A DNA stretch of 64,000 bases from Clostridia bacterium (GTDB taxonomy: Bacteria > Bacillota > Clostridia > Christensenellales > Aristaeellaceae), in the NCBI GenBank assembly GCA_017430225.1, contig JAFRNK010000077.1, positions 58,400-122,399 on the forward strand. The letters are read 5' to 3'. Within the stretch, counting starts at the first letter, position 1, and every line of letters begins with the position of its first letter. The notes under the pieces were generated by a model. The model saw nothing but the letters and a program-made list of their open reading frames with translations. It was not told the DNA's origin and searched no databases. Positions 35,920 through 44,423 of the stretch are shown one piece after another. Made by a program: the position numbers and the translations under genes.

Positions 35920-36617
35920 TGGGTAAGGACGTCATCATCGCCTGCGATTTCGCCAGCGCACAGGACACATTTGCTTTTCTGGACCGCTTCACTTCTGTAA
36001 AACCTTTTGTGAAGATCGGCATGGAGCTCTTCTACGCGGAAGGCCCGGCCATCGTCCGTGAAATCAAGCGCCGCAGACACAGGATCTTCCTCGACCTCAA
36101 GCTTCACGATATTCCCAACACGGTGCAGAAGGCCATGACCGTGCTTTCGAAGCTGGACGTTGACATCTGCAACCTGCACGCCGCCGGCACCCGCCGCATG
36201 ATGGAGGCGGCCCTGGCGGGCCTCACCCGCCCGGACGGAACACGGCCGCTGCTCATCGCCGTCACCCAGCTCACTTCGACGGACCAGGAGAGCATGGAAA
36301 ACGACCTGCTGATCCATGAACCCATCGACCAGGTGGTCATGCACTATGCCGCCACCGCGAAGGCCGCGGGCCTGGACGGTGTGGTCTGCTCGCCCCTCGA
36401 AGCCGGCAAGGTCCACGAGCAGCTCGGCGCGGACTTTATCACTGTCACGCCCGGCGTCCGCTTCGCCGACGGGGATACCGGCGACCAGAAGCGCGTCACC
36501 ACGCCGGCCAAGGCGAAGGAGATCGGCTCCGACTACATCGTGGTCGGCCGCCCCATCACCGCCGCTGCCGATCCTGTCGCCGCCTACGAGCGCTGCGTCA
36601 GGGAATTTGTCGGCTGA
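35919..36617 (+). CDS. pyrF: Orotidine 5'-phosphate decarboxylase
   Basis: This 232-aa TIM-barrel enzyme makes UMP from OMP. The catalytic DLKLHDIPNTVQKA motif is at about residues 64-77, with VTPGVRFADGDTGDQKRV and YIVVGRPIT in the phosphate-binding region. The start overlaps the pyrD stop. Length is normal for the monofunctional bacterial form. Confidence 0.96.
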   Translation: MGKDVIIACDFASAQDTFAFLDRFTSVKPFVKIGMELFYAEGPAIVREIKRRRHRIFLDLKLHDIPNTVQKAMTVLSKLDVDICNLHAAGTRRMMEAALAGLTRPDGTRPLLIAVTQLTSTDQESMENDLLIHEPIDQVVMHYAATAKAAGLDGVVCSPLEAGKVHEQLGADFITVTPGVRFADGDTGDQKRVTTPAKAKEIGSDYIVVGRPITAAADPVAAYERCVREFVG

Positions 36618-36642
36618 CCGTAAAACAAGGAGGCTCTGACCT

Positions 36643-37278
36643 ATGAAAACCGCCGAACTGATCGCCCACGATCTCTTGTCCATCCATGCCGTGTTCTTCC
36701 GTCCCGACGAACCCTTTACCTGGGCCAGCGGCATCAAAAGCCCCGTCTATTGCGACAACCGCCTCACCCTGACCGCTCCCGAAGTGCGGAACGACGTGGA
36801 AAACGGCCTTGCTGCCCTGATCCGTGAGCACTATCCCGAAGTCGAGGTGCTGATGGGCACATCCACCGCCGGCATCGCCCATGCCGCCATCACGGGCCAC
36901 CTGATGAACCTGCCGATGGGCTATGTCCGATCCGGCGCGAAGGACCACGGCCGGCAAAATCAGATCGAAGGCCGACTCGAACCCGGCCAGAAGGTCGTCG
37001 TCGTAGAAGACCTGATTTCCACCGGCGGCAGCGTGATCGAAGTCGTAAACGTGCTGAGAGAAGCCGGCGCGGAAGTGCTCGGCATCGTCTCCATCTTCAC
37101 TTACGGCATGAAGAAGGGCCTGGAGCGCCTTGCCGCGGCCGGGGTCAAAAACGTTTCGCTCACCAATTTTGACGTGATCGCGGGGGTCGCCGCCGGGGAA
37201 GGCTACATCAAGCCCGAGGACATCCGCCGCCTGATCGCGTTCCGCGACAATCCCTCCGACGAAAGCTGGATCAAATAA
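36643..37278 (+). CDS. pyrE: Orotate phosphoribosyltransferase
   Basis: This 211-aa enzyme joins orotate and PRPP to OMP. The PRPP motif VVVVEDLISTGGSVIEVV is clear, as is SGIKSPVYCDNR near the N-terminus and RSGAKDHGRQNQIEG, which holds the flexible catalytic loop. AAGGAGG precedes the ATG. Confidence 0.96.
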   Translation: MKTAELIAHDLLSIHAVFFRPDEPFTWASGIKSPVYCDNRLTLTAPEVRNDVENGLAALIREHYPEVEVLMGTSTAGIAHAAITGHLMNLPMGYVRSGAKDHGRQNQIEGRLEPGQKVVVVEDLISTGGSVIEVVNVLREAGAEVLGIVSIFTYGMKKGLERLAAAGVKNVSLTNFDVIAGVAAGEGYIKPEDIRRLIAFRDNPSDESWIK

Positions 37279-37290
37279 GGACGGTGCGCC

Positions 37291-38370
37291 ATGAGAAGCC
37301 TGATCGACATTCTGGATCTTTCCACCAGTGAAATTGACGAACTGATCGCCACCGCGACGGATATCATCGAGAATCCGGACGCTTACCGCCGCAAGTGCGA
37401 GGGGCGGAAGCTCGCTACGCTGTTCTTTGAGCCTTCCACCCGTACCCGCCTGAGCTTTGAAGCGGCGATGTACGAACTGGGCGGCCACGTGCTGTCAGTC
37501 GCCGGCGTCAGCGATTCTTCCGTCGCCAAGGGAGAAAGCATCGCCGATACCGCCCGGACCGTGAACTGCTATGCCGATATCATCGCGCTGCGCCACCCGC
37601 AGGAAGGCGCTGCGCTGGTCGCGTCGCAGAACGTGCCGATCCCCGTCATCAACGCGGGCGACGGCGGGCACTGCCATCCCACCCAGACACTGGCGGATCT
37701 GCTGACCATCCACCGCGAAAAAGGCACCTTTGAAAACCTGACCGTCGGCGTCTGCGGAGACCTCAAATACGGCCGCACCGTCCACAGCCTGATCGGCGCC
37801 CTGAGCCGCTATGCCGGCGTCCGGTTCGTCATGATCTCGCCCCGCGAACTGAAAGTGCCCGGCTATGTCACCGCCGGGCTCAAGGAGAAGCAGATCCCTT
37901 ATACGGAAACGGATTCCCTCGAAGAGTCCCTGCCCGGGCTCGACATCCTCTACATGACCCGCATCCAGCGCGAGCGCTTCGACGATCCCGCCCTGTACGA
38001 CGCCCTGAAGGACAGCTATATCCTGACGGCCGAAAAGATGAAGCTCGCTAAGGCGGACATGTGCGTCATGCACCCCCTGCCGCGCGTCAACGAGATCAGC
38101 ACCGCCATCGACAGCGATCCGCGCGCCTGCTACTTCAAGCAGGTGAGAAACGGCAAATACATGCGCATGGCCCTGATCCTCAAACTTCTGCGTGAACCGT
38201 TTGACGTCCGCGAGCCCCGGACGCTGTACCATCACCTACGCTGCAACAACCCGCGCTGCGTGACCCGCACCGAGCAGGAACTGGAGCCGGCGTTTATCCT
38301 GACCGGACCCCAGGACGCGCCTGTCTACCGCTGCCTGTACTGCGAACACAGAGCGAGGCCGCAGGAATAA
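37291..38370 (+). CDS. pyrB: Aspartate carbamoyltransferase fused to a PyrI-like zinc domain
   Basis: This 359-aa protein condenses carbamoyl phosphate with aspartate. Residues 1 to about 305 are a complete catalytic chain: [33 protein letters not shown] and [10 protein letters not shown]. The extra C-terminal 45 residues hold Cys318, Cys323, Cys348 and Cys351 in a C-x4-C-x24-C-x2-C pattern like the zinc-binding domain of the regulatory chain PyrI. The allosteric nucleotide-binding domain of PyrI is missing. The tail may stabilise or oligomerise the enzyme. Last gene of the operon, followed by a terminator. Confidence 0.94.
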   Translation: MRSLIDILDLSTSEIDELIATATDIIENPDAYRRKCEGRKLATLFFEPSTRTRLSFEAAMYELGGHVLSVAGVSDSSVAKGESIADTARTVNCYADIIALRHPQEGAALVASQNVPIPVINAGDGGHCHPTQTLADLLTIHREKGTFENLTVGVCGDLKYGRTVHSLIGALSRYAGVRFVMISPRELKVPGYVTAGLKEKQIPYTETDSLEESLPGLDILYMTRIQRERFDDPALYDALKDSYILTAEKMKLAKADMCVMHPLPRVNEISTAIDSDPRACYFKQVRNGKYMRMALILKLLREPFDVREPRTLYHHLRCNNPRCVTRTEQELEPAFILTGPQDAPVYRCLYCEHRARPQE

Positions 38371-38428
38371 ACGCGAAACCCTGCGCGCATTATGGACATT
38401 CACTGACCGATGATAAACAATTGATCTG

Positions 38429-38474
38429 AAAACAGTCTTCCCGCAGGCATAAAACCTGCGGGAAGACTGTTTTG
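38429..38474 (+). terminator. Intrinsic terminator of the pyr operon
   Basis: A 19-base perfect inverted repeat (38429-38447 with 38455-38473), stem sequence AAAACAGTCTTCCCGCAGG, has a seven-base loop and ends in TTTTG. It lies about 60 bases after pyrB. Confidence 0.9.
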
Positions 38475-38588
38475 TATCCATGGATTGCTTTGGTTTCCCA
38501 CAGATTACATTCCGGGGGTTGATCGGGGCTTTCAGATGCGCAAAAGGCGCGGAAAACCGGAAACGAACAAAACACTCACAAAAAAAGC

Positions 38589-38616
38589 TTGCATTCTGGC
38601 AGCTTTGGAATATAAT
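38589..38616 (+). promoter_or_regulatory. Promoter of the methyltransferase operon
   Basis: TTGCAT (38589-38594) and consensus TATAAT (38611-38616) are 16 bases apart. Transcription would start near 38623. Confidence 0.6.
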
Positions 38617-38625
38617 AATTGTGTA

Positions 38626-38684
38626 AGTCTCCTCTAACCATGCCTGAACGGCAGTTATTTTTTGAGTCGTGGTTAGATAAGACT
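38626..38684 (+). promoter_or_regulatory. Inverted repeat in the methyltransferase-operon leader
   Basis: AGTCT-cctc-TAACCA (38626-38640) mirrors TGGTTA-gata-AGACT (38670-38684). The arms pair except for a 4+4 internal loop. A small GCC/GGC hairpin (38642-38652) lies inside. As RNA it could form a long-range stem in the 5' leader; as DNA it could be a regulator site just downstream of the promoter. Confidence 0.45.
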
Positions 38685-38710
38685 AACATAGGGACAGGGT
38701 CAACGACTCG

Positions 38711-39568
38711 ATGAACAGCGAGGCGGCAAAAATGGAAAAATACCACATCGGGAAAAACACGGTACAGGAAACGCTCGTCATTCCGTTATACGGCCGGAAA
38801 GTATGCTCGGAACACTTTCCGCAGCTGTTCAGCGATCCGGAGGCGGAGCGCATCTGCGCGATGCTGGACTATGACTTTTCTGAAAAGGGAAAGCGGATGA
38901 AGAGCAAAGCAGGACTGTTCGGCGCTCTGGAAGTTGCCCAGCGGCAGTATGACGTGGCGTGTGAAGTAAAAACGTATCTGCAGGGCCATCCGAGGGCCTC
39001 GCTGGTGAACCTGGGCTGCGGCCTGGATGACACGATCCGGAAATGTGACAACGGCCTGTGCCGTGGGTACAACATCGATATGCCGGACGTGATCGCCGTC
39101 CGGGACCGGCTCCTGCCCGCCCGGGACAGGGAAGAAAACCTCGGTTATGATCTGAATGACACTGCCTGGATGGACCGGATCGACGCGGCCAACGGCGTCA
39201 TCTTCTTCGCCACAGGGGTATTCTACTATTTCAGGACAGAGGACGTGAAGGCACTCTTCCGGAAAATGGCCATGCGGTTCTCCGGTGCCGTGCTGGTATT
39301 TGACAGCTGCAACCGGCGCGGCGCCAAGCTGATGATGAAAACCTGGCTGAAGGAAGCCGGAATCCGGGACGTCGGTGCGTTCTTCTCCCTGGAAGATCCG
39401 GATGAGCTGAAGGCGTGGGACAGCCGGTTCGCATCGGTGACTTCCAGGAGCTATATGCGCGGGTACCGGGATATATACCATGAGGTCGGTTTATTCCACA
39501 GGCTGATGATCCGCTTCTGCGACAGCCTGGTCAAAATGAAGATCGTGAAAATCCAATTCAGGAAATGA
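38711..39568 (+). CDS. SAM-dependent methyltransferase, LCM/TcmP-like
   Basis: This 285-aa protein resembles the leucine carboxyl methyltransferase / TcmP O-methyltransferase family. VNLGCGLDDTIRK binds SAM, YNIDMPDVIAVRDRLL is the acidic strand-2 loop, and IFFATGVFYYFRTEDVKALF is the conserved mid-domain stretch. It opens a tight nine-gene operon. The ribosome-binding site for the ATG at 38711 is weak; an ATG at 38732 with GAGG upstream may be the real start. Family members methylate carboxyl or hydroxyl groups of small molecules; the substrate here is unknown. Confidence 0.82.
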   Translation: MNSEAAKMEKYHIGKNTVQETLVIPLYGRKVCSEHFPQLFSDPEAERICAMLDYDFSEKGKRMKSKAGLFGALEVAQRQYDVACEVKTYLQGHPRASLVNLGCGLDDTIRKCDNGLCRGYNIDMPDVIAVRDRLLPARDREENLGYDLNDTAWMDRIDAANGVIFFATGVFYYFRTEDVKALFRKMAMRFSGAVLVFDSCNRRGAKLMMKTWLKEAGIRDVGAFFSLEDPDELKAWDSRFASVTSRSYMRGYRDIYHEVGLFHRLMIRFCDSLVKMKIVKIQFRK

Positions 39569-39577
39569 GGTGTCAGA

Positions 39578-40204
39578 GTGGGACTGTTCAAAAAGTTTGT
39601 CAGCCAAACGAGAAAGCCGGAAGGCTTTCTGGGAAAGATGATGCTGTCCGGCATGAATTCGGGGCACGCGGAGATGGCGGACTGGGGTTTTTCACACCTT
39701 CCGCCCATCGTGCCGAAGCATGCCGTTGACCTTGGCTGCGGCGGCGGGCGCAACGCCGGCGAGCTGCTGAAGAAGTATCCGAAGGCGCATGTGACGGCTA
39801 TCGATTATTCCGAACTGTCCGTGGAGAAAGCAAAGGTATTCAATCTGGCGGCCATCACGGAAGGCCGCTGCACCGTACAGCAGGGCGACGTGTCCAACCT
39901 GCTTCTCCCCGGAGAGACTTTTGACCTGGCTACGGCTTTCGAAACCGTCTACTTCTGGCCTGGGCTGGAGAAATGCTTCGCACAGGTGGCGAAGGTGCTG
40001 AAGCCGGGCGGATACTTCCTAATCTGCAACGAATCGGACGGCCTGGACACCACCGGAAAGAAGTACGAGAAGATCATCGACGGCATGCGCTGCTACACAG
40101 CGGAAGAGATCGAAGCGGCGCTCCGGACAGCCAGCTTCACGGAGATCATCAGCGACCGACATCCCTCCAAACCGTGGATCACGGTGCTGGCCAGGAAAGC
40201 GTGA
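39578..40204 (+). CDS. Class I SAM-dependent methyltransferase
   Basis: This 208-aa protein has motif I AVDLGCGGGRNAGELL, motif II VTAIDYSELSVEKAK, and LKPGGYFLICNE near the C-terminus, typical of UbiE-like small-molecule methyltransferases. It starts with GTG, nine bases after the preceding gene. Second member of the five-methyltransferase operon; it is not a close duplicate of its neighbours. Confidence 0.85.
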   Translation: MGLFKKFVSQTRKPEGFLGKMMLSGMNSGHAEMADWGFSHLPPIVPKHAVDLGCGGGRNAGELLKKYPKAHVTAIDYSELSVEKAKVFNLAAITEGRCTVQQGDVSNLLLPGETFDLATAFETVYFWPGLEKCFAQVAKVLKPGGYFLICNESDGLDTTGKKYEKIIDGMRCYTAEEIEAALRTASFTEIISDRHPSKPWITVLARKA

Positions 40205-40217
40205 AAGGATCGTCCTG

Positions 40218-40835
40218 ATGTTCTGGGATCGTGTGGCCGGCATATATGACGTGTTCGTCAATATCGTCAACCGGAAAACGCACCGGGAATTGAAGCGCAT
40301 CGTGGCTGATTTGGTCGAATCGGAAGACGAGGTGCTGGAATGCGCCTGCGGAACGGGTCTGCTAAGCGCGGTGATCGCTGTCAAATGCAGACAGCTCACA
40401 GCCACGGACTTCTCAGAAAAGATGCTGGCAAAGGCCCGGAAGAACTGCGCCGCCTTTCGGAATGTCTCCTTTGAGTTTGCCGATATCACGGCGCTTCACT
40501 ATCCGGACGAATCCTTCGACAAGGTCGTGGCAGGCAATGTCATTCACCTGCTGGACAAGCCGCTGAAGGCGCTGAAGGAATTGGACCGGGTGTGCAGAAG
40601 GAACGGGACGCTGATCATTCCCACCTACATGAACCGTGACCAGAAGGGCCGGACCAGCGGGTTTGCCCGGACGGTCGGCAAAGCCGGAGCGGACTTCAAG
40701 CGGCAATTCACTGTAGACAGCTACCGGCGTTTCTTTCTGGACGCCGGGTACCGCGATGTGCGGATCACCCTGGCGGAAGGACGGATTCCCTGCGCGGTGG
40801 CTGTAATGAAAAAGAAAGAAGGAGAATCCTCATGA
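40218..40835 (+). CDS. Class I SAM-dependent methyltransferase
   Basis: This 205-aa protein shows VLECACGTGLLSAVIA (motif I), LTATDFSEKMLAKARKN (motif II) and DESFDKVVAGNVIHLLDKPLKAL. It resembles UbiE/MenG-type methyltransferases but lacks a quinone pathway context. Its end overlaps the next methyltransferase start by four bases (ATGA). Confidence 0.85.
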   Translation: MFWDRVAGIYDVFVNIVNRKTHRELKRIVADLVESEDEVLECACGTGLLSAVIAVKCRQLTATDFSEKMLAKARKNCAAFRNVSFEFADITALHYPDESFDKVVAGNVIHLLDKPLKALKELDRVCRRNGTLIIPTYMNRDQKGRTSGFARTVGKAGADFKRQFTVDSYRRFFLDAGYRDVRITLAEGRIPCAVAVMKKKEGESS

Positions 40836-41512
40836 CGCGCCGTGACCAGATCAGAAGCGCTTACCGGCTGACCGGCAGCAACGCCGGCTTCTACGACGGG
40901 ATGATGACCTATTCCACGGTATTGGGGAAAGCCGTCTGCCGCCTGGTGTGGAACATGGACGGGGAAAAGAACCTGGCTTACGTGGAGAAAGCCCTGTCCG
41001 GCATTCCGGAAGGTTTCAGCGGTAAAATGCTGGAGGTCCCTGTGGGCACGGGGGTGCTGACCATCCCAGTCTACCGGGAGCTGCCCGATGCTGACATCAC
41101 CTGCCTGGATTGCTCGCCGGACATGATGAAAACCGCGGAGAAACGGGCGGACGCGCTCGGTATCAGGAACATTCAGTTCCGGCAGGGTGATGTAGGCGCG
41201 CTGCCCTTCGCGGATGAAACCTTTGACATCGTGCTCTCGCTGAACGGTTTTCATGCCTTCCCGGACAAGGAGGCCGCTTACCGCGAGACCTTCCGTGTGC
41301 TGAAAAAAGGCGGAACCTTCTGCGGCTGTTTCTACATCCGGGGCTGCTGCGGGCGAACAGACTGGATGATTGAGCATCTGTACGTTCCCAAAGGCTTTTT
41401 CACCCCGCTCTTTGAGACCCGGAACAGCCTTCAGGCGCGTCTTTCAAGTATGTATGAAAGCGCTGCGGTGGAGAATGTCGAGGGGATCGCCTGCTTTCAT
41501 TGCGTAAAATAG
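40832..41512 (+). CDS. Class I SAM-dependent methyltransferase
   Basis: This 226-aa protein has MLEVPVGTGVLTIPVY (motif I, with Pro-Val replacing the usual Gly-Cys), ITCLDCSPDMMKTAEKRA (motif II) and DETFDIVLSLNGFHAFPDKEAAYRE. It is coupled to the previous gene (ATGA) and followed 12 bases later by the metallo-hydrolase. Confidence 0.85.
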   Translation: MTRRDQIRSAYRLTGSNAGFYDGMMTYSTVLGKAVCRLVWNMDGEKNLAYVEKALSGIPEGFSGKMLEVPVGTGVLTIPVYRELPDADITCLDCSPDMMKTAEKRADALGIRNIQFRQGDVGALPFADETFDIVLSLNGFHAFPDKEAAYRETFRVLKKGGTFCGCFYIRGCCGRTDWMIEHLYVPKGFFTPLFETRNSLQARLSSMYESAAVENVEGIACFHCVK

Positions 41513-41524
41513 AGGAGGCCATTC

Positions 41525-42400
41525 ATGGCGAGAAAGGATTCGGACCATCAGAAGAAATCCATGAGCGCCCTGTTCCGGGGCAAAGCGATCTTCAAACCCC
41601 TGAACACCGGCTGGATCGACACCGGGGTCGCCTGCGTGCGGGAATGGGTCGCCAACATTTTCTTCTATACGAAGAACGGCACCACCATCATGATCGACGC
41701 GGGCTACAACTACGCAAGGCTTCAGGAGAAAATGGGCTGGCTGGACATCGATTCCGCCTCCATCAGGCATATCCTGATCACTCACCAGGACACCGATCAC
41801 GTCGGCGCGCTGGAAAATGACAGCGAGCGGCTGTTCAAAGACGCCACGGTGTACATCGGGGAGATCGAAAACCGCTACCTCACCGGGGAGACGAGGCGGA
41901 AGGTGTTTCACGGCTTCTACAAACTGCCCATGGTGAAAACCAGCAACCGGCGCGTCCTGCTGAAGGACGGGCAGGTGCTGCACATCGGCGATATCAAAAT
42001 CGAGTGCATCCTGGTGCCCGGCCACACCTGGGGCCACATGGTGTATCTGATCGACGACGCCTGGCTGTTCACCGGAGACACCATCTGGTTCGGCGCGGAC
42101 GGCGGCTACAGCTTCATCAGCACCCTGGCGGAAGACAACCGACTGGCGGTGCGAAGCCTGGAGAAGCTGGAGCAGAACATCCGGGCCAGGCATCGACCCG
42201 TCGCGGTGGTCACCGGTCATACCGGCTGGACGGACGACCTGGACTTCGTCTTCCGGCACAGATCGGAGATCTGCAGGCCCTTCACCCGGCGTTACACAGA
42301 CCCGGAAGCGCCTTACGACGGCTATGTGGAGGACGATGACACGGAGGAGAAGGCGCGGACACAGCGCCTGAAAAAGAAGGGAGCATACTATGAAACCTGA
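41525..42400 (+). CDS. Metallo-beta-lactamase-fold hydrolase
   Basis: This 291-aa protein has the MBL metal motifs in order: ITHQDTDHVGAL, VPGHTWGHMVYL, FTGDTIWFGADGG and VVTGHTGWTDD. The first is H-x-D-x-D-H rather than the usual H-x-H-x-D-H, so one metal ligand is altered. The N-terminus KPLNTGWIDTGVACVREW resembles hydrolases such as glyoxalase II or lactonases. Between methyltransferase genes, it could hydrolyse an ester, thioester or lactone intermediate of the same pathway. Confidence 0.85.
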   Translation: MARKDSDHQKKSMSALFRGKAIFKPLNTGWIDTGVACVREWVANIFFYTKNGTTIMIDAGYNYARLQEKMGWLDIDSASIRHILITHQDTDHVGALENDSERLFKDATVYIGEIENRYLTGETRRKVFHGFYKLPMVKTSNRRVLLKDGQVLHIGDIKIECILVPGHTWGHMVYLIDDAWLFTGDTIWFGADGGYSFISTLAEDNRLAVRSLEKLEQNIRARHRPVAVVTGHTGWTDDLDFVFRHRSEICRPFTRRYTDPEAPYDGYVEDDDTEEKARTQRLKKKGAYYET

Positions 42401-43169
42401 TTATAAGAACTGGATGCCCAAGGGCATGGTTTATTCCTTCCTGCTCGCCGCGCTGGGCTGCGGCGCTGCCGCCCTGGCTGTCCGCCTGCTGCCGGCCGGA
42501 ACCCTGCGGACGGTGCTGACCGTTGCTCTGATCGCGCTGGCCGTGGTCTTCTGCGGGATGACGGTCTGGGCTGTGCTCATGTACCGCGCCTTTGATTACA
42601 ACGGCAAGCGTCAGATGTCCCGGCAGATCATCGAGGGCGTGGCGGCGCAGGTGAAGCTCCCGGAGGGCGGCAAGTGCCTGGACGTGGGCTGCGGCAGCAG
42701 CGCCCTGGCCATCGCCGTGGGCAAGCGCAACCCCAAGGCGGAGATCGTCGGCATCGACCGCTGGGGCAAGGAGTATGCCTCTTTCAGCAAAGCGCTGTGC
42801 GAACGCAACGCCAAAGCGGAGGGCGTGACCCGCATCTCCTTCCGGCAGGGCGACGCCACCCATCTGGATTTCCCGGATGAAAGCTTCGACGCCGTGGTTA
42901 GCAACTATGTGTACCACAACATCCCCGGCGACCGCCAGCGGTACCTGCTGGAAACCCTGCGGACACTGAAGAAAGGCGGCACCTTCGCCCTGCATGACAT
43001 CTTCTCAAAAGCCAAGTACGGCGATATGCAGGCGTTTGTCCGGAAGCTCCGGGACACGGGATACCGGCAGGTGGAGCTGATCGACACGACCGACGGCCGG
43101 TTCATGAAGAAGTCCGAGGCAGCGTGGATGGGTCTGGCCGGCTCCGCTTTGCTGACGGGCAGAAAGTGA
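42390..43169 (+). CDS. Membrane-anchored SAM-dependent methyltransferase
   Basis: This 259-aa protein starts with two hydrophobic helices (about residues 13-32 and 40-62), then a methyltransferase domain with CLDVGCGSSALAIAVG, EIVGIDRWGKEYASF and DESFDAVVSNYVYHNI. The anchor suggests a membrane-bound or lipid-soluble substrate. Its start overlaps the hydrolase end by 11 bases. Similar anchored methyltransferases occur as uncharacterised proteins in Bacillota. Confidence 0.85.
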   Translation: MKPDYKNWMPKGMVYSFLLAALGCGAAALAVRLLPAGTLRTVLTVALIALAVVFCGMTVWAVLMYRAFDYNGKRQMSRQIIEGVAAQVKLPEGGKCLDVGCGSSALAIAVGKRNPKAEIVGIDRWGKEYASFSKALCERNAKAEGVTRISFRQGDATHLDFPDESFDAVVSNYVYHNIPGDRQRYLLETLRTLKKGGTFALHDIFSKAKYGDMQAFVRKLRDTGYRQVELIDTTDGRFMKKSEAAWMGLAGSALLTGRK

Positions 43170-43179
43170 GAAGCTGCAG

Positions 43180-43686
43180 ATGAACGTTCCTGTGATCCTG
43201 ATCGAAATGGTCGTTTTTGCGGCGCTGTTTACCGCCATCATCCTGTTCATGTACCGCGGCGACGGAAAATACAGTGCCGGAGCGATCCATAATTATCCGC
43301 CCGACATTCAGGAGGAGTACTTCAAAACCCATGGGCGGGTGGTGGTCTCCTACCGCTCGAAGAAAGTGCTGCTGACCAAAGGCTTCGGCCTGCTGTTCTT
43401 CACCGCTGTCCTGCTTGGCTGCGCGCTGCTGGCGGGCGCCTCGACCTTCCGGCAGGGTTTCTGGCTGGCCTTCGGCCTGATGGTATGGATCGGCGCATAT
43501 GACACCTTCTTCCTGGACTGGGTACTGTTCGCCAACCTGCCCATGTTCCGTCTGGAGGGTACGGAGCACATGGACAGGGCCTATCACCAGAAATGGTTTC
43601 ATGTGAAGGGCATGCTGTTTCCGGGGATCGTCTTCGCGCTGATCCCCGCACTGCTGGTCGGGCTGCTGGTCTCCGTCATCCGATGA
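43180..43686 (+). CDS. Uncharacterised four-helix membrane protein
   Basis: This 168-aa protein has four hydrophobic segments (about residues 4-24, 63-87, 90-116 and 143-166) and a hydrophilic loop after the first (YPPDIQEEYFKTHGRVV). I do not recognise the family. It sits 10 bases after the anchored methyltransferase and before another membrane protein in the same operon, so a transport or scaffold role for the pathway is possible but unproven. Confidence 0.75.
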   Translation: MNVPVILIEMVVFAALFTAIILFMYRGDGKYSAGAIHNYPPDIQEEYFKTHGRVVVSYRSKKVLLTKGFGLLFFTAVLLGCALLAGASTFRQGFWLAFGLMVWIGAYDTFFLDWVLFANLPMFRLEGTEHMDRAYHQKWFHVKGMLFPGIVFALIPALLVGLLVSVIR

Positions 43687-43700
43687 GGAGGCAGAATGCG

Positions 43701-44423
43701 ATGAAATCCTGCATTGATAAAGAAGTGGATGCCAGGATTGACTGGCCCCGTGTCAGGCATTTGCTGAAGATCGGCCTGATCGCCTCACTGATGGTGCTGG
43801 CAGCCGATATGCTGCTGGGTTGGGGCGTGTCCGACCCGGCCGTGGCAGAGCTTCCGGCCATGTTCACCCGTTATCTGTCCGTATCGGACGGGCGGATCTT
43901 CACCTCCGCGCTGTTAGGACTCATCGGCATTCCCATCGAGTGCCTGTGCTGGTTCGCCATCTATCGGATGATCAGGCCTTTTTCTGAAAAGGACGCCCAT
44001 GCCTATCGCGCGGGGATTCTCGGCTGTCTGGCCTTTGGCGGCTGCGGCGTGCATGTGCCATGCTGCATGATGGCGTATCTGCTCAAGCACTATTATACCG
44101 ATGACCCGGGTCAGGCAGTGCAGCGGATGACGCCCTGGCTCGCCTGGTTCCTGCTTCCGGCCACCCTGATTTTCGCGGTCTTCTTCTTTCTCATCGCTTT
44201 TGTGCAGATCCGGGCCTTCCTGGCCGGGCACACGCCGCTGCCCCGCCGGTGCTGGGTGTTCTCCCTGCTGTTCGGCTTTGTCTGGATGATCCTGATGCGG
44301 CTTATCGGAGACTATGCGCTGACGAACGCACTGGCAACAGGCTGGATCAGCGCCGGCAATCTATGGATGATGGGCGGACTGCTGGCGGCGGCAAGGCGAA
44401 TGCAATCGGAGGAGAATACATGA
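43701..44423 (+). CDS. Uncharacterised polytopic membrane protein
   Basis: This protein of about 240 aa has six hydrophobic segments and a cysteine-rich central loop, GCLAFGGCGVHVPCCMMAYLL. The ATG at 43701 has GAGGAGG nine bases upstream; the frame is open from 43593, but that part overlaps the previous gene and has no site of its own. Its last four bases overlap the start of the ATC hydrolase gene. Family and function are not recognised. Confidence 0.75.
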   Translation: MKSCIDKEVDARIDWPRVRHLLKIGLIASLMVLAADMLLGWGVSDPAVAELPAMFTRYLSVSDGRIFTSALLGLIGIPIECLCWFAIYRMIRPFSEKDAHAYRAGILGCLAFGGCGVHVPCCMMAYLLKHYYTDDPGQAVQRMTPWLAWFLLPATLIFAVFFFLIAFVQIRAFLAGHTPLPRRCWVFSLLFGFVWMILMRLIGDYALTNALATGWISAGNLWMMGGLLAAARRMQSEENT

